From an uncultured Rhizobiaceae group bacterium (GTDB lineage Bacteria; Pseudomonadota; Alphaproteobacteria; Rhizobiales; Rhizobiaceae): 11,239 nt of DNA. Below, one piece after another: positions 1 to 6,760 of the stretch. The notes beneath the pieces are model-generated. The model was not told where the DNA came from. It saw only the letters and a program-made list of their open reading frames with translations, and made no database searches. A program made the position numbers and the translations under genes. The stretch lies in assembly GCA_938009335.1 (NCBI GenBank), contig CALLHT010000210.1, positions 1-11,239 on the forward strand, read 5' to 3'. Every line of letters starts with the position of its first letter. The stretch's first letter is position 1.

Positions 1-19
1 AGATACACGTCTTGAACGC

Positions 20-652
20 TCAAACCGGCCTCACAAATTCTGCGCGAAGTTTCTCAATGCGGTCACGATGTATGCAGCCGTGAATATGATCGTTCACCAT
101 GCCCATTGCCTGCATGAATGCGTAGACAGTGGTGGGGCCGACAAAACTCCAGCCGCGTTTTTTCAAATCTTTCGAGATCTCGGTTGATACATCGGTAAAA
201 CCGGGAATATTCGCCTTGGTGATCACCTTCGGGCGATCTTTTTCAGCAGGTTCCCATGCCCAGAAATACGCAGCAAGCGAGCCTTTCTCCTCAATCAACT
301 CCAAAGCCCGATTGGCATTATTGATCGTTGATTTGATCTTCCCGCGATGGCGGATGATGCCTGCGTTTTGAACCTGCTTCTCGATATCGTCTTCTGTCAT
401 GGCCGCGACTTTAGCGATCTCAAAGCCATGAAAGGCTTCGCGAAAATTTTCGCGCTTGGAAAGGATCGTGTACCAGGAAAGACCGGACTGAAAACCCTCA
501 AGGCAAATCTTCTCAAATAGCCGCGTATCGCTCGATACGGGGTTTCCCCATTCCTCGTCATGATAGGTAACATAATCTTCCTGCGGGCCAGCCCAGAAAC
601 AGCGCGTTATGCCATCGTCACCTGTGATTAAGCCTTTTTCTGCGTCGCTCAT
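20..652 (-). CDS. tag: DNA-3-methyladenine glycosylase I
   Basis: This cytoplasmic base-excision repair enzyme cuts the N-glycosidic bond of 3-methyladenine in alkylated DNA. The 210-residue protein aligns along its length with E. coli Tag. Visible family blocks are YHDEEWG (30-36), ICLEGFQSGLSW (49-60), AGIIRHRGKI (97-106), KKRGWSFVG (164-172) and NDHIHGC (187-193). The four zinc ligands of the family are present as C18, H31, H189 and C193, and the active-site region glutamate and tryptophan as E52 and W60. The N terminus carries about 14 more residues than E. coli Tag before the first zinc cysteine. The start is supported by an AGGA about six bases upstream on the minus strand. It is divergent from the transpeptidase genes and shares a 195-base intergenic region with them. 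No terminator can be seen because the window ends 19 bases past the stop. Identification is firm. Confidence 0.96.
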   Translation of the reverse strand: MSDAEKGLITGDDGITRCFWAGPQEDYVTYHDEEWGNPVSSDTRLFEKICLEGFQSGLSWYTILSKRENFREAFHGFEIAKVAAMTEDDIEKQVQNAGIIRHRGKIKSTINNANRALELIEEKGSLAAYFWAWEPAEKDRPKVITKANIPGFTDVSTEISKDLKKRGWSFVGPTTVYAFMQAMGMVNDHIHGCIHRDRIEKLRAEFVRPV

Positions 653-682
653 TTGGGTCCTGTCCCTTTCATATTTCGTTAA

Positions 683-705
683 GGATTAACATTAATGGTT
701 AATCC
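683..705. promoter_or_regulatory. Perfect inverted repeat with TTAA repeats and a CtrA-type half-site
   Basis: The two 8-base arms GGATTAAC (683-690) and GTTAATCC (698-705) are exact inverse complements around a 7-base spacer. TTAA occurs four times with 6-7 base periodicity, starting at 679, 686, 692 and 699. On the minus strand, 702-695 reads TTAACCAT, the half-site word of the alphaproteobacterial cell-cycle regulator CtrA. A GANTC (CcrM methylation) site, GATTC, lies at 728-732. The element lies 31 bases from the tag start codon, so it is best placed to act on tag, but it could also serve the divergent transpeptidase gene. The repeat is directly visible; its role as an operator is inference. 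Confidence 0.45.
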
Positions 706-751
706 AAACGCCTCGTTCACCACAATTGATTCAAATTTTAATTATTACCAC

Positions 752-773
752 CCCGTTAACTGTTTCTAACGGG
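752..773. repeat. Inverted repeat in the transpeptidase upstream region
   Basis: CCCGTTA (752-758) and TAACGGG (767-773) are perfect 7-base inverse complements with an 8-base loop. There is no following T-run on either strand, so a terminator is unlikely. It could be an operator or a hairpin in the leader of the downstream transpeptidase gene. A second, smaller hairpin follows at 799-819. Confidence 0.35.
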
Positions 774-798
774 CGTTGCGGCATGCTTTCCTTCATTA

Positions 799-819
799 GC
801 TCCCTGTGTATTTGGGAGC
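799..819 (+). repeat. Leader hairpin 29 bases ahead of the transpeptidase start
   Basis: GCTCCC (799-804) pairs with GGGAGC (814-819) across a 9-base loop. If the transcript begins upstream, this stem sits in the 5' untranslated leader of the gene starting at 848. It leaves the purine-rich stretch before the start codon (836-841) free. No regulatory class is recognised. Confidence 0.3.
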
Positions 820-847
820 CCAACAGACGATTTGTAAAGAGTACGTC

Positions 848-1711
848 ATGAAGAGAAAAGCAATTCTGCTGCTTTCCGCAGCATTCTTAGCCATGCCTGT
901 TTCACAAGCATATGCTAGCGACCGATATTCAACGCCAAAACCGCTGACCTTGTCACCGGATCTTGCCTCCCCTTGGCTTCTGCAATTGCGGAATGCACCA
1001 AAAGTGAAGCAAACGCGGACGCAACAACCCCGCTACACGAAAAAGCAAAAACGTATCGTTCAACAAAAGCGTCGAAAAACGCAAGCGACCGGTATCTTTG
1101 CTGCATTTGGCGCCAAGCCAGCGCAACAACCAACGCAACAGCGCGTCGTGGTTCGCAAAAAGAAAAAAGTGACCTATGCTCGTGTGCAGCAACCGCAGAG
1201 TTCAAATCAAGCGGTTACTGCGCATATTCAGAAACAGGCAGCGCAACGACCGCTTGATCCTCAGTTCCTGCCGCGTACCATCAATTATGAAACCAAGCAC
1301 AAGCCTGGCACCATCCTGATCAACACACAGACAAAGCATCTGTATCTGATTATGGGAGACGGTAAAGCACGCCGCTATGGTGTGGGCGTTGGCAAGCAAG
1401 GGTTTGAGTGGACCGGTTCTGAAAAAATCACGCGCAAGGCGGAATGGCCAAGCTGGCGTCCGCCTGCTGAAATGATTGCCCGCGAACGTAAGAAAGGGCG
1501 TGAGCTGCCAACCTTTATGGAGGGTGGTCCGGCGAACCCGATGGGTGCACGTGCGCTTTATCTGGGCAGTACACTGTATCGAATTCATGGCACTAACCAG
1601 CCTTGGACCATTGGCCAAGCGGTCTCTTCAGGATGCATTCGCATGCGAAATGAAGACGTTATGGATCTTTATGAACGCGCAAGGGTTGGCGCAAAGGTTA
1701 TCGTTTCCTGA
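848..1711 (+). CDS. L,D-transpeptidase (ErfK/YbiS/YcfS/YnhG, YkuD domain), Sec-exported
   Basis: This periplasmic enzyme forms peptidoglycan 3-3 cross-links or attaches proteins to the meso-diaminopimelate of the wall. In Brucella and Agrobacterium, related enzymes anchor outer-membrane beta-barrels. The 287-residue protein has a Sec signal peptide at residues 1-23, with a KRK n-region, a hydrophobic core and AYA before the likely cut. A long K/R/Q-rich linker (39-136) with no acidic residue follows, then the YkuD catalytic domain (about 152-286). The catalytic signature is H247-G and S260-S-G-C263-I-R, with C263 as the nucleophile. ATG 848 was chosen over the in-frame GTG 806 because it gives a proper signal peptide and has AAAGAG about seven bases upstream. 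The next gene is a paralogue with 87 of 135 aligned catalytic-domain residues identical by hand count. Which acceptor it uses cannot be told. Confidence 0.92.
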   Translation: MKRKAILLLSAAFLAMPVSQAYASDRYSTPKPLTLSPDLASPWLLQLRNAPKVKQTRTQQPRYTKKQKRIVQQKRRKTQATGIFAAFGAKPAQQPTQQRVVVRKKKKVTYARVQQPQSSNQAVTAHIQKQAAQRPLDPQFLPRTINYETKHKPGTILINTQTKHLYLIMGDGKARRYGVGVGKQGFEWTGSEKITRKAEWPSWRPPAEMIARERKKGRELPTFMEGGPANPMGARALYLGSTLYRIHGTNQPWTIGQAVSSGCIRMRNEDVMDLYERARVGAKVIVS

Positions 1712-1768
1712 TCGGGGGCACGGAAACCAGAATAAAAATTCAATAAATACAATCCTATAACTCAACTT

Positions 1769-1794
1769 GGCAGCCCTAGCGGGCTGCCTTTTTT
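1769..1794 (+). terminator. Rho-independent terminator after the first transpeptidase
   Basis: A perfect 8-bp GC-rich stem, GGCAGCCC (1769-1776) with GGGCTGCC (1781-1788), closes a TAGC tetraloop and is followed directly by six T residues (1789-1794). It lies 57 bases past the stop codon at 1711, so the two transpeptidase genes probably have separate transcripts. Confidence 0.88.
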
Positions 1795-1829
1795 GTTTGT
1801 TGGCTCATTTACGGGAAAATACCCCAAAA

Positions 1830-1857
1830 TTGTGATTGCCTGCGGCGACACGATAAT
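1830..1857 (+). promoter_or_regulatory. Candidate sigma-70-type promoter of the second transpeptidase
   Basis: TTGTGA (1830-1835) and GATAAT (1852-1857) match the -35 and -10 consensus at four and five of six positions with a 16-base spacer. They lie between the upstream terminator and the Tat-type transpeptidase gene, giving a leader of roughly 70 bases. That leader contains a 10-base palindrome, ATTTCGAAAT (1873-1882). The assignment rests on motif match alone. Confidence 0.42.
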
Positions 1858-1932
1858 ATTGTGTTTTGTAACATTTCGAAATATCATCTGGCAGGGGCAG
1901 GCATATGCGGAGTTCTAAAAGGGTTTAGACAA

Positions 1933-2634
1933 ATGATCAGCAGAAGAAAGTTTTTGGCAACTTTGGCGGGTGGCACCGTAGCAGCTACACAGTTTGGGCT
2001 TGTGGAGAATGCACTTGCAGAGCGTGTTTACAACCACACTGAGCGCAGATGGGAAACCATTGATCCCAACGTGATTCGAACAGATCGCCGCGTACCAAGC
2101 AAATACAAGCGTCGTAATGTTTCGATTAGTACAAAGCTAAAGCCCGGCACCATCGTTATTCATACGGATGGCAAGTTCCTGTACCACATACAAAGCAGCA
2201 AAAAGGCTATGCGTTACGGTGTGGGTGTAGGACGTGAAGGCTTTACCTGGAAGGGTGATGCAACAATTCGCCGTAAGGCAGAATGGCCAACTTGGACACC
2301 GCCTGCAGAAATGCGCGCACGCGAAGCAAAGAAGGGCATTATCCTGCCCATTACGCAAAAAGGTGGCATTGATAATCCGCTCGGCGCACGGGCTCTCTAC
2401 CTCTATCAAGGTAACCGTGACACGCTTTACCGCATCCATGGCACAAATCAGCCTTGGTCCATCGGCCTCAACCTTTCATCGGGCTGCATCCGCATGTTGA
2501 ACTCAGATGTTGAGTACCTGTACGAGAAGGTAAAACTTGGCAGCAAGGTCGTTGTGATTGGTCCGGGAGAAAACCTCGGCAGAGCGCTTCGGGAAAACAA
2601 GAATCCGCTTTCCATGCTGTTCGGCGCAGGCTGA
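1933..2634 (+). CDS. L,D-transpeptidase (YkuD domain) with Tat signal
   Basis: This is a second periplasmic cysteine transpeptidase for peptidoglycan cross-linking or protein anchoring, paralogous to its upstream neighbour. The 233-residue protein begins MISRRKFLATLAGG, a twin-arginine signal (SRRKFL at 3-8), with probable cleavage after ALA at 27-29. The YkuD domain spans about 70-209, with H169-G and S182-S-G-C185-I-R as the catalytic block and C185 as nucleophile. It lacks the long basic linker of the first copy and has a four-residue insertion (YQGNRD region, 158-163) before the catalytic histidine. It also has a C-terminal tail of about 24 residues. ATG 1933 is preferred over the upstream GTG 1861 because it places the Tat motif at the N terminus and has AAAAGGG about nine bases upstream. 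It has its own terminator, so it is probably monocistronic. Why the close paralogue uses Sec instead of Tat is unclear. Confidence 0.92.
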   Translation: MISRRKFLATLAGGTVAATQFGLVENALAERVYNHTERRWETIDPNVIRTDRRVPSKYKRRNVSISTKLKPGTIVIHTDGKFLYHIQSSKKAMRYGVGVGREGFTWKGDATIRRKAEWPTWTPPAEMRAREAKKGIILPITQKGGIDNPLGARALYLYQGNRDTLYRIHGTNQPWSIGLNLSSGCIRMLNSDVEYLYEKVKLGSKVVVIGPGENLGRALRENKNPLSMLFGAG

Positions 2635-2660
2635 TCGGTTTTCATACTTTTAACGACTTA

Positions 2661-2687
2661 AACCCGCCTCACTCAGGCGGGTTTTTT
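2661..2687 (+). terminator. Rho-independent terminator after the second transpeptidase
   Basis: CCCGCCT (2663-2669) pairs perfectly with AGGCGGG (2675-2681) across a CACTC loop. The stem can extend by two A-T pairs into the T-run at 2682-2687. It begins 27 bases after the stop codon. Its T-run ends only 29 bases before the LysR start codon. Confidence 0.88.
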
Positions 2688-2716
2688 GTTTGCGCCAAAG
2701 GGTTTATACAACTTCC

Positions 2717-3643
2717 ATGAACCGTTTTGATGATCTTGAAGTTTTTGCCAAAATTGTATCCGCAGGAAGCATGTCTTCTGCCGCGCGCGAAATGGGGCTC
2801 TCCCCTGCTGTGATCTCTAAGCGCATGCAACGGTTGGAAGACCGGCTAGGTACACGACTACTCAACCGGACAACACGGCAGATATCTTTAACTGAGGCAG
2901 GCGAAGGATATTATGAACGCGTCGTTGCAATTTTAGCAGGCGTAGAGGAAGCCGAAGATTTTGTTGCAAGGCGATCAACCCTTGCGCGAGGATTGTTGAA
3001 AGTTTCTGCCCCGACCTCTTTTGGCCGGATGCATCTTGCCCCGCATCTGGTGAAATTTCTGAACGCCAATCCGGACCTTTCCCTCAACCTCGATCTATCA
3101 GATGATTATGTGGACATTATCTCGGGTGGATTTGACCTTGCCATCCGAATTGGCGAACTGCCTGATTCAAGCCTCGTTGCTCGTAAACTTGCGCCAGTGC
3201 GCCGCGTTTTGTGTGCCACGCCAAAATACCTAAAAAAGACAGGCGACCTCAAAAAACTGGAAGACCTCGACCATCACGCCTTGATTGCTCCTCACAATCA
3301 AGGCCCATGGCGGCTTGAGGGAAATGAAGGACTGGTTACGTACCGCCCCAATTCAATGCTCATTACCAATTCAAGTGAAGTCGTGCGAGAAACGGTTCTT
3401 TCTGGAATGGGTATCGCTCTTCGTTCAACATGGGATATTGGAACAGACCTGCGGTCTGGCAAACTTGTGCGCGTCCTCCCGCAATACGCAAGCAGTAAGG
3501 GGCTTGGAATTTACGCCGTTTATCCAAGCAGAAACTTTCTTCCCGCAAAAGTTCGTTTGTTTATTGATTATCTTGCCACCCTCTTTGGCCCCTCCCCTTA
3601 TTGGGACAGCGGCATTGACCCGATCAAGAAGTCCGGGGACTAG
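2717..3643 (+). CDS. LysR-family transcriptional regulator
   Basis: This cytoplasmic DNA-binding regulator has the usual LysR length (308 residues). An N-terminal winged helix-turn-helix (about 3-62) includes SAAREMGLSPAVISKRMQRLE (21-41) and RTTRQISLTEAG (51-62). A linker helix follows, then the effector-binding domain (about 92-290), with GGFDLAIRIGELPDSSLVAR (137-156) typical of the DmlR/CrgA-like branch. The effector and targets cannot be inferred. ATG 2717 is chosen because the LysR N terminus starts there; a TTG at 2690 would add nine residues and overlap the terminator T-run. The AAAGGG at 2697-2702 is 14 bases from the start, far for a ribosome site. Unusually for LysR genes there is no divergent partner. 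The gene sits co-directionally between the transpeptidase terminator and a 267-base gap, so autoregulation would have to act within very little upstream space. Confidence 0.92.
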   Translation: MNRFDDLEVFAKIVSAGSMSSAAREMGLSPAVISKRMQRLEDRLGTRLLNRTTRQISLTEAGEGYYERVVAILAGVEEAEDFVARRSTLARGLLKVSAPTSFGRMHLAPHLVKFLNANPDLSLNLDLSDDYVDIISGGFDLAIRIGELPDSSLVARKLAPVRRVLCATPKYLKKTGDLKKLEDLDHHALIAPHNQGPWRLEGNEGLVTYRPNSMLITNSSEVVRETVLSGMGIALRSTWDIGTDLRSGKLVRVLPQYASSKGLGIYAVYPSRNFLPAKVRLFIDYLATLFGPSPYWDSGIDPIKKSGD

Positions 3644-3746
3644 GCCGTAGGCTCATAAAATAGGTAAAAATGGTATGAGAAAATTTTTTCGAGTAACAGG
3701 CGCAAGTACGCAGGAAATGCTACTTATTTTCAAGTGCTTGCAACGC

Positions 3747-3761
3747 ATTAGTCAGACTAAT
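3747..3761. promoter_or_regulatory. 15-base palindrome in the gap after the LysR gene
   Basis: ATTAGTCAGACTAAT is a perfect dyad with 7-base arms and a single central base. It lies in the 267-base non-coding gap 3644-3910. A second short dyad, CAAGTGCTTG, is just upstream at 3731-3740. The size and symmetry suit a dimeric repressor operator, and the only downstream genes are the hypothetical protein and rsmE. The cognate regulator is unknown. Apart from this and a short GTCCC/GGGAC hairpin (3810-3825), I see no gene or RNA in the gap; a 77-codon open frame there (3675-3908) has no protein-like character. Confidence 0.4.
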
Positions 3762-3910
3762 TTTCCATATCCGAAGGACAGCAAAATGGCGTCAACATGC
3801 TTCGTCACGTCCCTCAACCGGGACCCTAGCCCCGCTTTCAGGTCTCTTCTTGCCTGTTTTAGCCATTTGCGCTGGCATTTTCATCGATTTTATGAGTATA
3901 CGGCCTAGTC

Positions 3911-4531
3911 ATGCCATTGCAAAACCGTATGTTACCGAGCGGCAAAATCGTTTCCCAGAGCTGGCGCGGCACTTTCATGGGAAACCGTGGCGGGCGGATC
4001 CATGATCCCGAAACACAAACGCTCCTCAAGCGGAGATCTGCGTCCCGACGCTGGATATGTTGCGTCCTCGATTTCAAGAACCGTCAACGAAAGGTGATGG
4101 GCGAAGGCTATACCGAACTCTTTTTTATGGATGAAGTCAGTGCGCTGGCAGCGGGCCATAGACCCTGTTTTGAATGCCGACGCAAAGATGCGGTCGAGTT
4201 TCAAACCAAATGGCAGGAAGCTTTTTCACTCAACGAGAAACCTGGAGCCGACTTGATGGATAGGCATCTGCATGCGGAAAGAACCGGTAAACGTCAATCG
4301 ATCTGCAGCGCTGATATCTCAACCCTGCCAAATGGGGCGATGATCCTGTGTGATAGCGCTGCATACGCTATCAAAGATGGCAGCCCATTAAAATGGAGCA
4401 GTGAAGGGTATTCGACTGCCCCTATTCCTTCACCTGACGTCGAAATACTGACACCACCTGCTATTCTTTCTGTCTTGTCACAAGGCTACCGGCCGGTGTT
4501 TCATGCATCAGCAAATGGCGAGGCACACTAG
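3911..4531 (+). CDS. Conserved hypothetical protein with Ada-like CxxC signature
   Basis: I recognise the type as a conserved alphaproteobacterial protein without an assigned function. The 206-residue protein is soluble, with no signal peptide or membrane segment. The N-terminal half contains MGNRGGRIHD (23-32), RRWICCVLDF (46-55) and YTELFFMDEVSALAAG (67-82). These are followed by HRPCFECRRKD (83-93), where C86 and C89 form a CxxC pair. The stretch FF-(x)n-A-x-A-AG-x-RPC-x-x-C-R resembles the second half of the zinc-binding domain of Ada (PF02805 type). Cysteines C50 and C51 could be the other ligands, although Ada has a CxxxC there. H119, H121, C132 and C147 lie further on. There is no good ribosome site before ATG 3911, and the frame is closed by a TGA at 3893, so no longer start exists. 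It abuts rsmE with no gap and is probably co-transcribed with it. A nucleic-acid or metal-binding role is inference only. Confidence 0.85.
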   Translation: MPLQNRMLPSGKIVSQSWRGTFMGNRGGRIHDPETQTLLKRRSASRRWICCVLDFKNRQRKVMGEGYTELFFMDEVSALAAGHRPCFECRRKDAVEFQTKWQEAFSLNEKPGADLMDRHLHAERTGKRQSICSADISTLPNGAMILCDSAAYAIKDGSPLKWSSEGYSTAPIPSPDVEILTPPAILSVLSQGYRPVFHASANGEAH

Positions 4532-5275
4532 ATGGCAGTTCACGATTTCAGATCTCAAAGACTGTTCGTCGAGCATGAACTCGCCTCAAACACCCCGTTT
4601 GAAGCGAGCCGCGAGCAGGCGAACTATCTGCTCAACGTTCTTCGAATACAAAATGGCGGAAGCATTCTCGTCTTTAACGGGCAAGACGGCGAATGGCGCG
4701 TTGAAATCACGGCTACCGGCCGCAAGAAATGTGCTCTAACGCCAATAGAACAAACGCGTCCGCAACCAGAACCTTACTCGCTTCGCTATTGTTTCGCTCC
4801 CCTGAAACAAGGTCGACTTGACTATATGGTTCAGAAAGCCGTTGAGATGGGCGTCGGCGTTTTGCAGCCAGTTGTGACGCAATATACTCAAATTCGATCC
4901 ATCAACGAGAAGCGATTGCGAGCGAATGCAATCGAGGCGGTGGAACAATGTGGAATCCTGACAATTCCTGAGATCAAGCCAACTGTTCCGTTCTCGGAGT
5001 TTGCTGCAAATTTGACCGATAAAGACACTCTTGTGTTTTGTGATGAGGAAAAACCGCAAGCATCAGAATTGGCCAAACTTGAAGGGTCCAACACCGTTTC
5101 TCTACTCATTGGACCGGAGGGTGGGTTTAGTGACGACGAGCGAAAGACGCTGCAAAACCTGCCGCAAACCGTTCATCTGGGCTTGGGCCCAAGGATTTTA
5201 CGGGCAGATACTGCTGCGGTTGCCGCGTTAGCAGTACTTCAAGCACAAATAGGCGATTGGTATCCGTCTACATAA
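4532..5275 (+). CDS. rsmE: 16S rRNA (uracil(1498)-N(3))-methyltransferase RsmE
   Basis: This SPOUT-class enzyme methylates N3 of U1498 in 16S rRNA of the assembled 30S subunit, using S-adenosylmethionine. The 247-residue length is normal. An N-terminal PUA-like RNA-binding part (about 1-70) starts RSQRLFVEHEL (7-17). The knotted catalytic domain carries QKAVEMGVGVLQPV (101-114), EAVEQC (135-140), LLIGPEGGFSDDE (191-203) and LGPRILRADTAAVAAL (218-233). The last two form the SAM-binding trefoil knot. Its ATG follows the TAG of the upstream hypothetical gene directly, with GAGG (4520-4523) eight bases upstream inside that gene, which indicates translational coupling. gshA follows after 98 bases on the same strand with no terminator seen between. 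In many Hyphomicrobiales rsmE and the plant-type glutamate-cysteine ligase are neighbours, as here. Confidence 0.96.
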   Translation: MAVHDFRSQRLFVEHELASNTPFEASREQANYLLNVLRIQNGGSILVFNGQDGEWRVEITATGRKKCALTPIEQTRPQPEPYSLRYCFAPLKQGRLDYMVQKAVEMGVGVLQPVVTQYTQIRSINEKRLRANAIEAVEQCGILTIPEIKPTVPFSEFAANLTDKDTLVFCDEEKPQASELAKLEGSNTVSLLIGPEGGFSDDERKTLQNLPQTVHLGLGPRILRADTAAVAALAVLQAQIGDWYPST

Positions 5276-5373
5276 TGTTGACGGTCGGTTCTAAAGTTTG
5301 GCTTGCACAGGCGCGCCAAAGGCACTAGTTGCTGAAGGGAACAACTGAGAATAGAGCCCGAGAAAGACTGGTC

Positions 5374-6747
5374 ATGGCGCGCGATACAACCGATAACCAA
5401 CCGATTGAAAATCATGCGCAAATGATTGAGTGGATGTCTGTCGGGTGTAAGCCCAAATCTGAGTGGCGGATCGGGACCGAACACGAGAAGTTCGGGTTTT
5501 GCATGAAAAGCCATGCGCCGGTTCCCTATGAAGGCGATCGCGGTATCAAGGCAATCCTGACTATCCTTCAGCGTGAGAGCGGATGGGAGCCGATTGAAGA
5601 CGAGGGCAATATTATTGGCCTATACAATCCCACTGAAGGCGGTGCGATTTCTCTTGAACCCGGCGGGCAATTTGAGCTTTCCGGTGCTCCATTGGAAACG
5701 GTTCATCAAACCTGCCGTGAATCAAACCAGCATCTGGCACAAGTAAAGAAAATTGCTGAAGAACTTGGCATCGGCTTTCTAGGGCTAGGAGGCTCTCCGA
5801 TCTGGAAGTTTGAAGAAACGCCAATGATGCCGAAAAGCCGCTACAACATCATGAAGAACTACATGCCGAAGGTTGGTAGCCAAGGCCATGACATGATGTT
5901 CAGAACATGTACCATTCAGGTCAATCTCGACTTTTCTGATGAACGTGACATGGTTCGCAAGCTGCAGACCTCTTTAAAGTTGCAGCCGATGGCATCGGCG
6001 CTTTTTGCCAACTCACCCTTTACCGAAGGAAAACCAAACGGGCTTCTTTCCTGGCGCAGTGATATCTGGCGCGATGTGGACAACCAGCGCAGTGGCTTAC
6101 ATGCCTTTATGCTGCAAGATGATTTCGGGTTCGAAGCCTATGCGGAATGGGCGTTGGACGTGCCGATGTATTTCATCATTCGTGACGGGAAGTATCATGA
6201 TTGTACGCATGTCACGTTCCGTCAATTTATGAATGGTGCTTTAAAGGGCGAGGTCGATGATCATCACGCCAATATTGGAGACTGGGGCAACCACCTCAGC
6301 ACGCTTTTCCCGGATGTGCGTTTGAAACGCTTCCTCGAAATGCGCGGTGCTGACGGCGGGCCTTGGCATGGCATTTGTGCGCTTCCCGCATTTTGGGTTG
6401 GGCTTCTGTATGATTCAGATGCGCTTGACGCAGCAGAAGCTTTGGTTTCCGATTGGGACTTTGAAATGGTTGACGCGCTACGAAACGACGCCCCCGCCAA
6501 AGCTCTGAATGCGGAAATTGGCGGAAAGTCACTTCTTTCTTATGCAAAAGAGGCGATTGAGATTTCCAGCAAAGGACTAAAGGCCCGGAACAATTTGAAC
6601 GATGACGGGTTGGACGAGAGTGCGTTTTTAATTCCGTTGGAAGATGCCGTTTCTACCGGAAAGACACCTGCAGAACACATGCTGGAAAAGTTCCATGGCG
6701 AATGGAACGGCGATATCTCTAAAGTCTTTGAAGCGTATGCTTTTTAG
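5374..6747 (+). CDS. gshA: Glutamate-cysteine ligase, plant/alphaproteobacterial type (GCS2)
   Basis: This cytoplasmic enzyme catalyses the ATP-dependent joining of L-glutamate and L-cysteine to gamma-glutamylcysteine, the first step of glutathione synthesis (EC 6.3.2.2). The 457-residue protein has the usual length for the GCS2 branch shared by alphaproteobacteria and plants; it is unrelated in length and motif layout to the E. coli GshA type. Blocks visible are RIGTEHEKFGF (32-42), IEDEGNIIGLY (75-84 region), ISLEPGGQFELSGAP (92-106), MMPKSRYNIMKNYMP (151-165), MFRTCTIQVNLDFS (175-188) and GPWHGICALPAFWVGLLYD (329-347). ATG 5374 is chosen because GAGAAAG lies about eight bases upstream and it gives the family length; an in-frame TTG at 5329 would add 15 residues. 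No glutathione synthetase gene is in the window. It converges on the pilZ gene, with a hairpin between the two. Confidence 0.96.
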   Translation: MARDTTDNQPIENHAQMIEWMSVGCKPKSEWRIGTEHEKFGFCMKSHAPVPYEGDRGIKAILTILQRESGWEPIEDEGNIIGLYNPTEGGAISLEPGGQFELSGAPLETVHQTCRESNQHLAQVKKIAEELGIGFLGLGGSPIWKFEETPMMPKSRYNIMKNYMPKVGSQGHDMMFRTCTIQVNLDFSDERDMVRKLQTSLKLQPMASALFANSPFTEGKPNGLLSWRSDIWRDVDNQRSGLHAFMLQDDFGFEAYAEWALDVPMYFIIRDGKYHDCTHVTFRQFMNGALKGEVDDHHANIGDWGNHLSTLFPDVRLKRFLEMRGADGGPWHGICALPAFWVGLLYDSDALDAAEALVSDWDFEMVDALRNDAPAKALNAEIGGKSLLSYAKEAIEISSKGLKARNNLNDDGLDESAFLIPLEDAVSTGKTPAEHMLEKFHGEWNGDISKVFEAYAF

Positions 6748-6760
6748 GAAAGCTGTCCGT

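Noticed and set aside
679..702. A full CtrA box (TTAA-N7-TTAA) in the tag upstream region
   Set aside because: The four TTAA words start at 679, 686, 692 and 699. No pair has the seven-base gap, so only a half-site is claimed.
806..847. An upstream GTG start for the first transpeptidase
   Set aside because: It would bury the signal peptide behind 14 residues; ATG 848 gives a standard Sec signal and a ribosome site.
1861..1932. An upstream GTG start for the second transpeptidase
   Set aside because: It would put 24 residues before the twin-arginine motif and overlaps the likely transcript start.
3675..3908. A 77-codon open frame in the gap after the LysR gene
   Set aside because: It has no ribosome site, a composition unlike protein-coding neighbours (Ser/Phe/Arg/His-rich, no motif), and it spans the palindromic elements; more likely non-coding.
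5297..5320. A terminator between rsmE and gshA
   Set aside because: TTTGGC/GCCAAA can pair, but over a 12-base loop and with no T-run.
5278..5327. A gshA promoter from TTGACG (5278-5283)
   Set aside because: The -35 match is good, but no acceptable -10 lies 16-18 bases downstream; co-transcription with rsmE is as likely.
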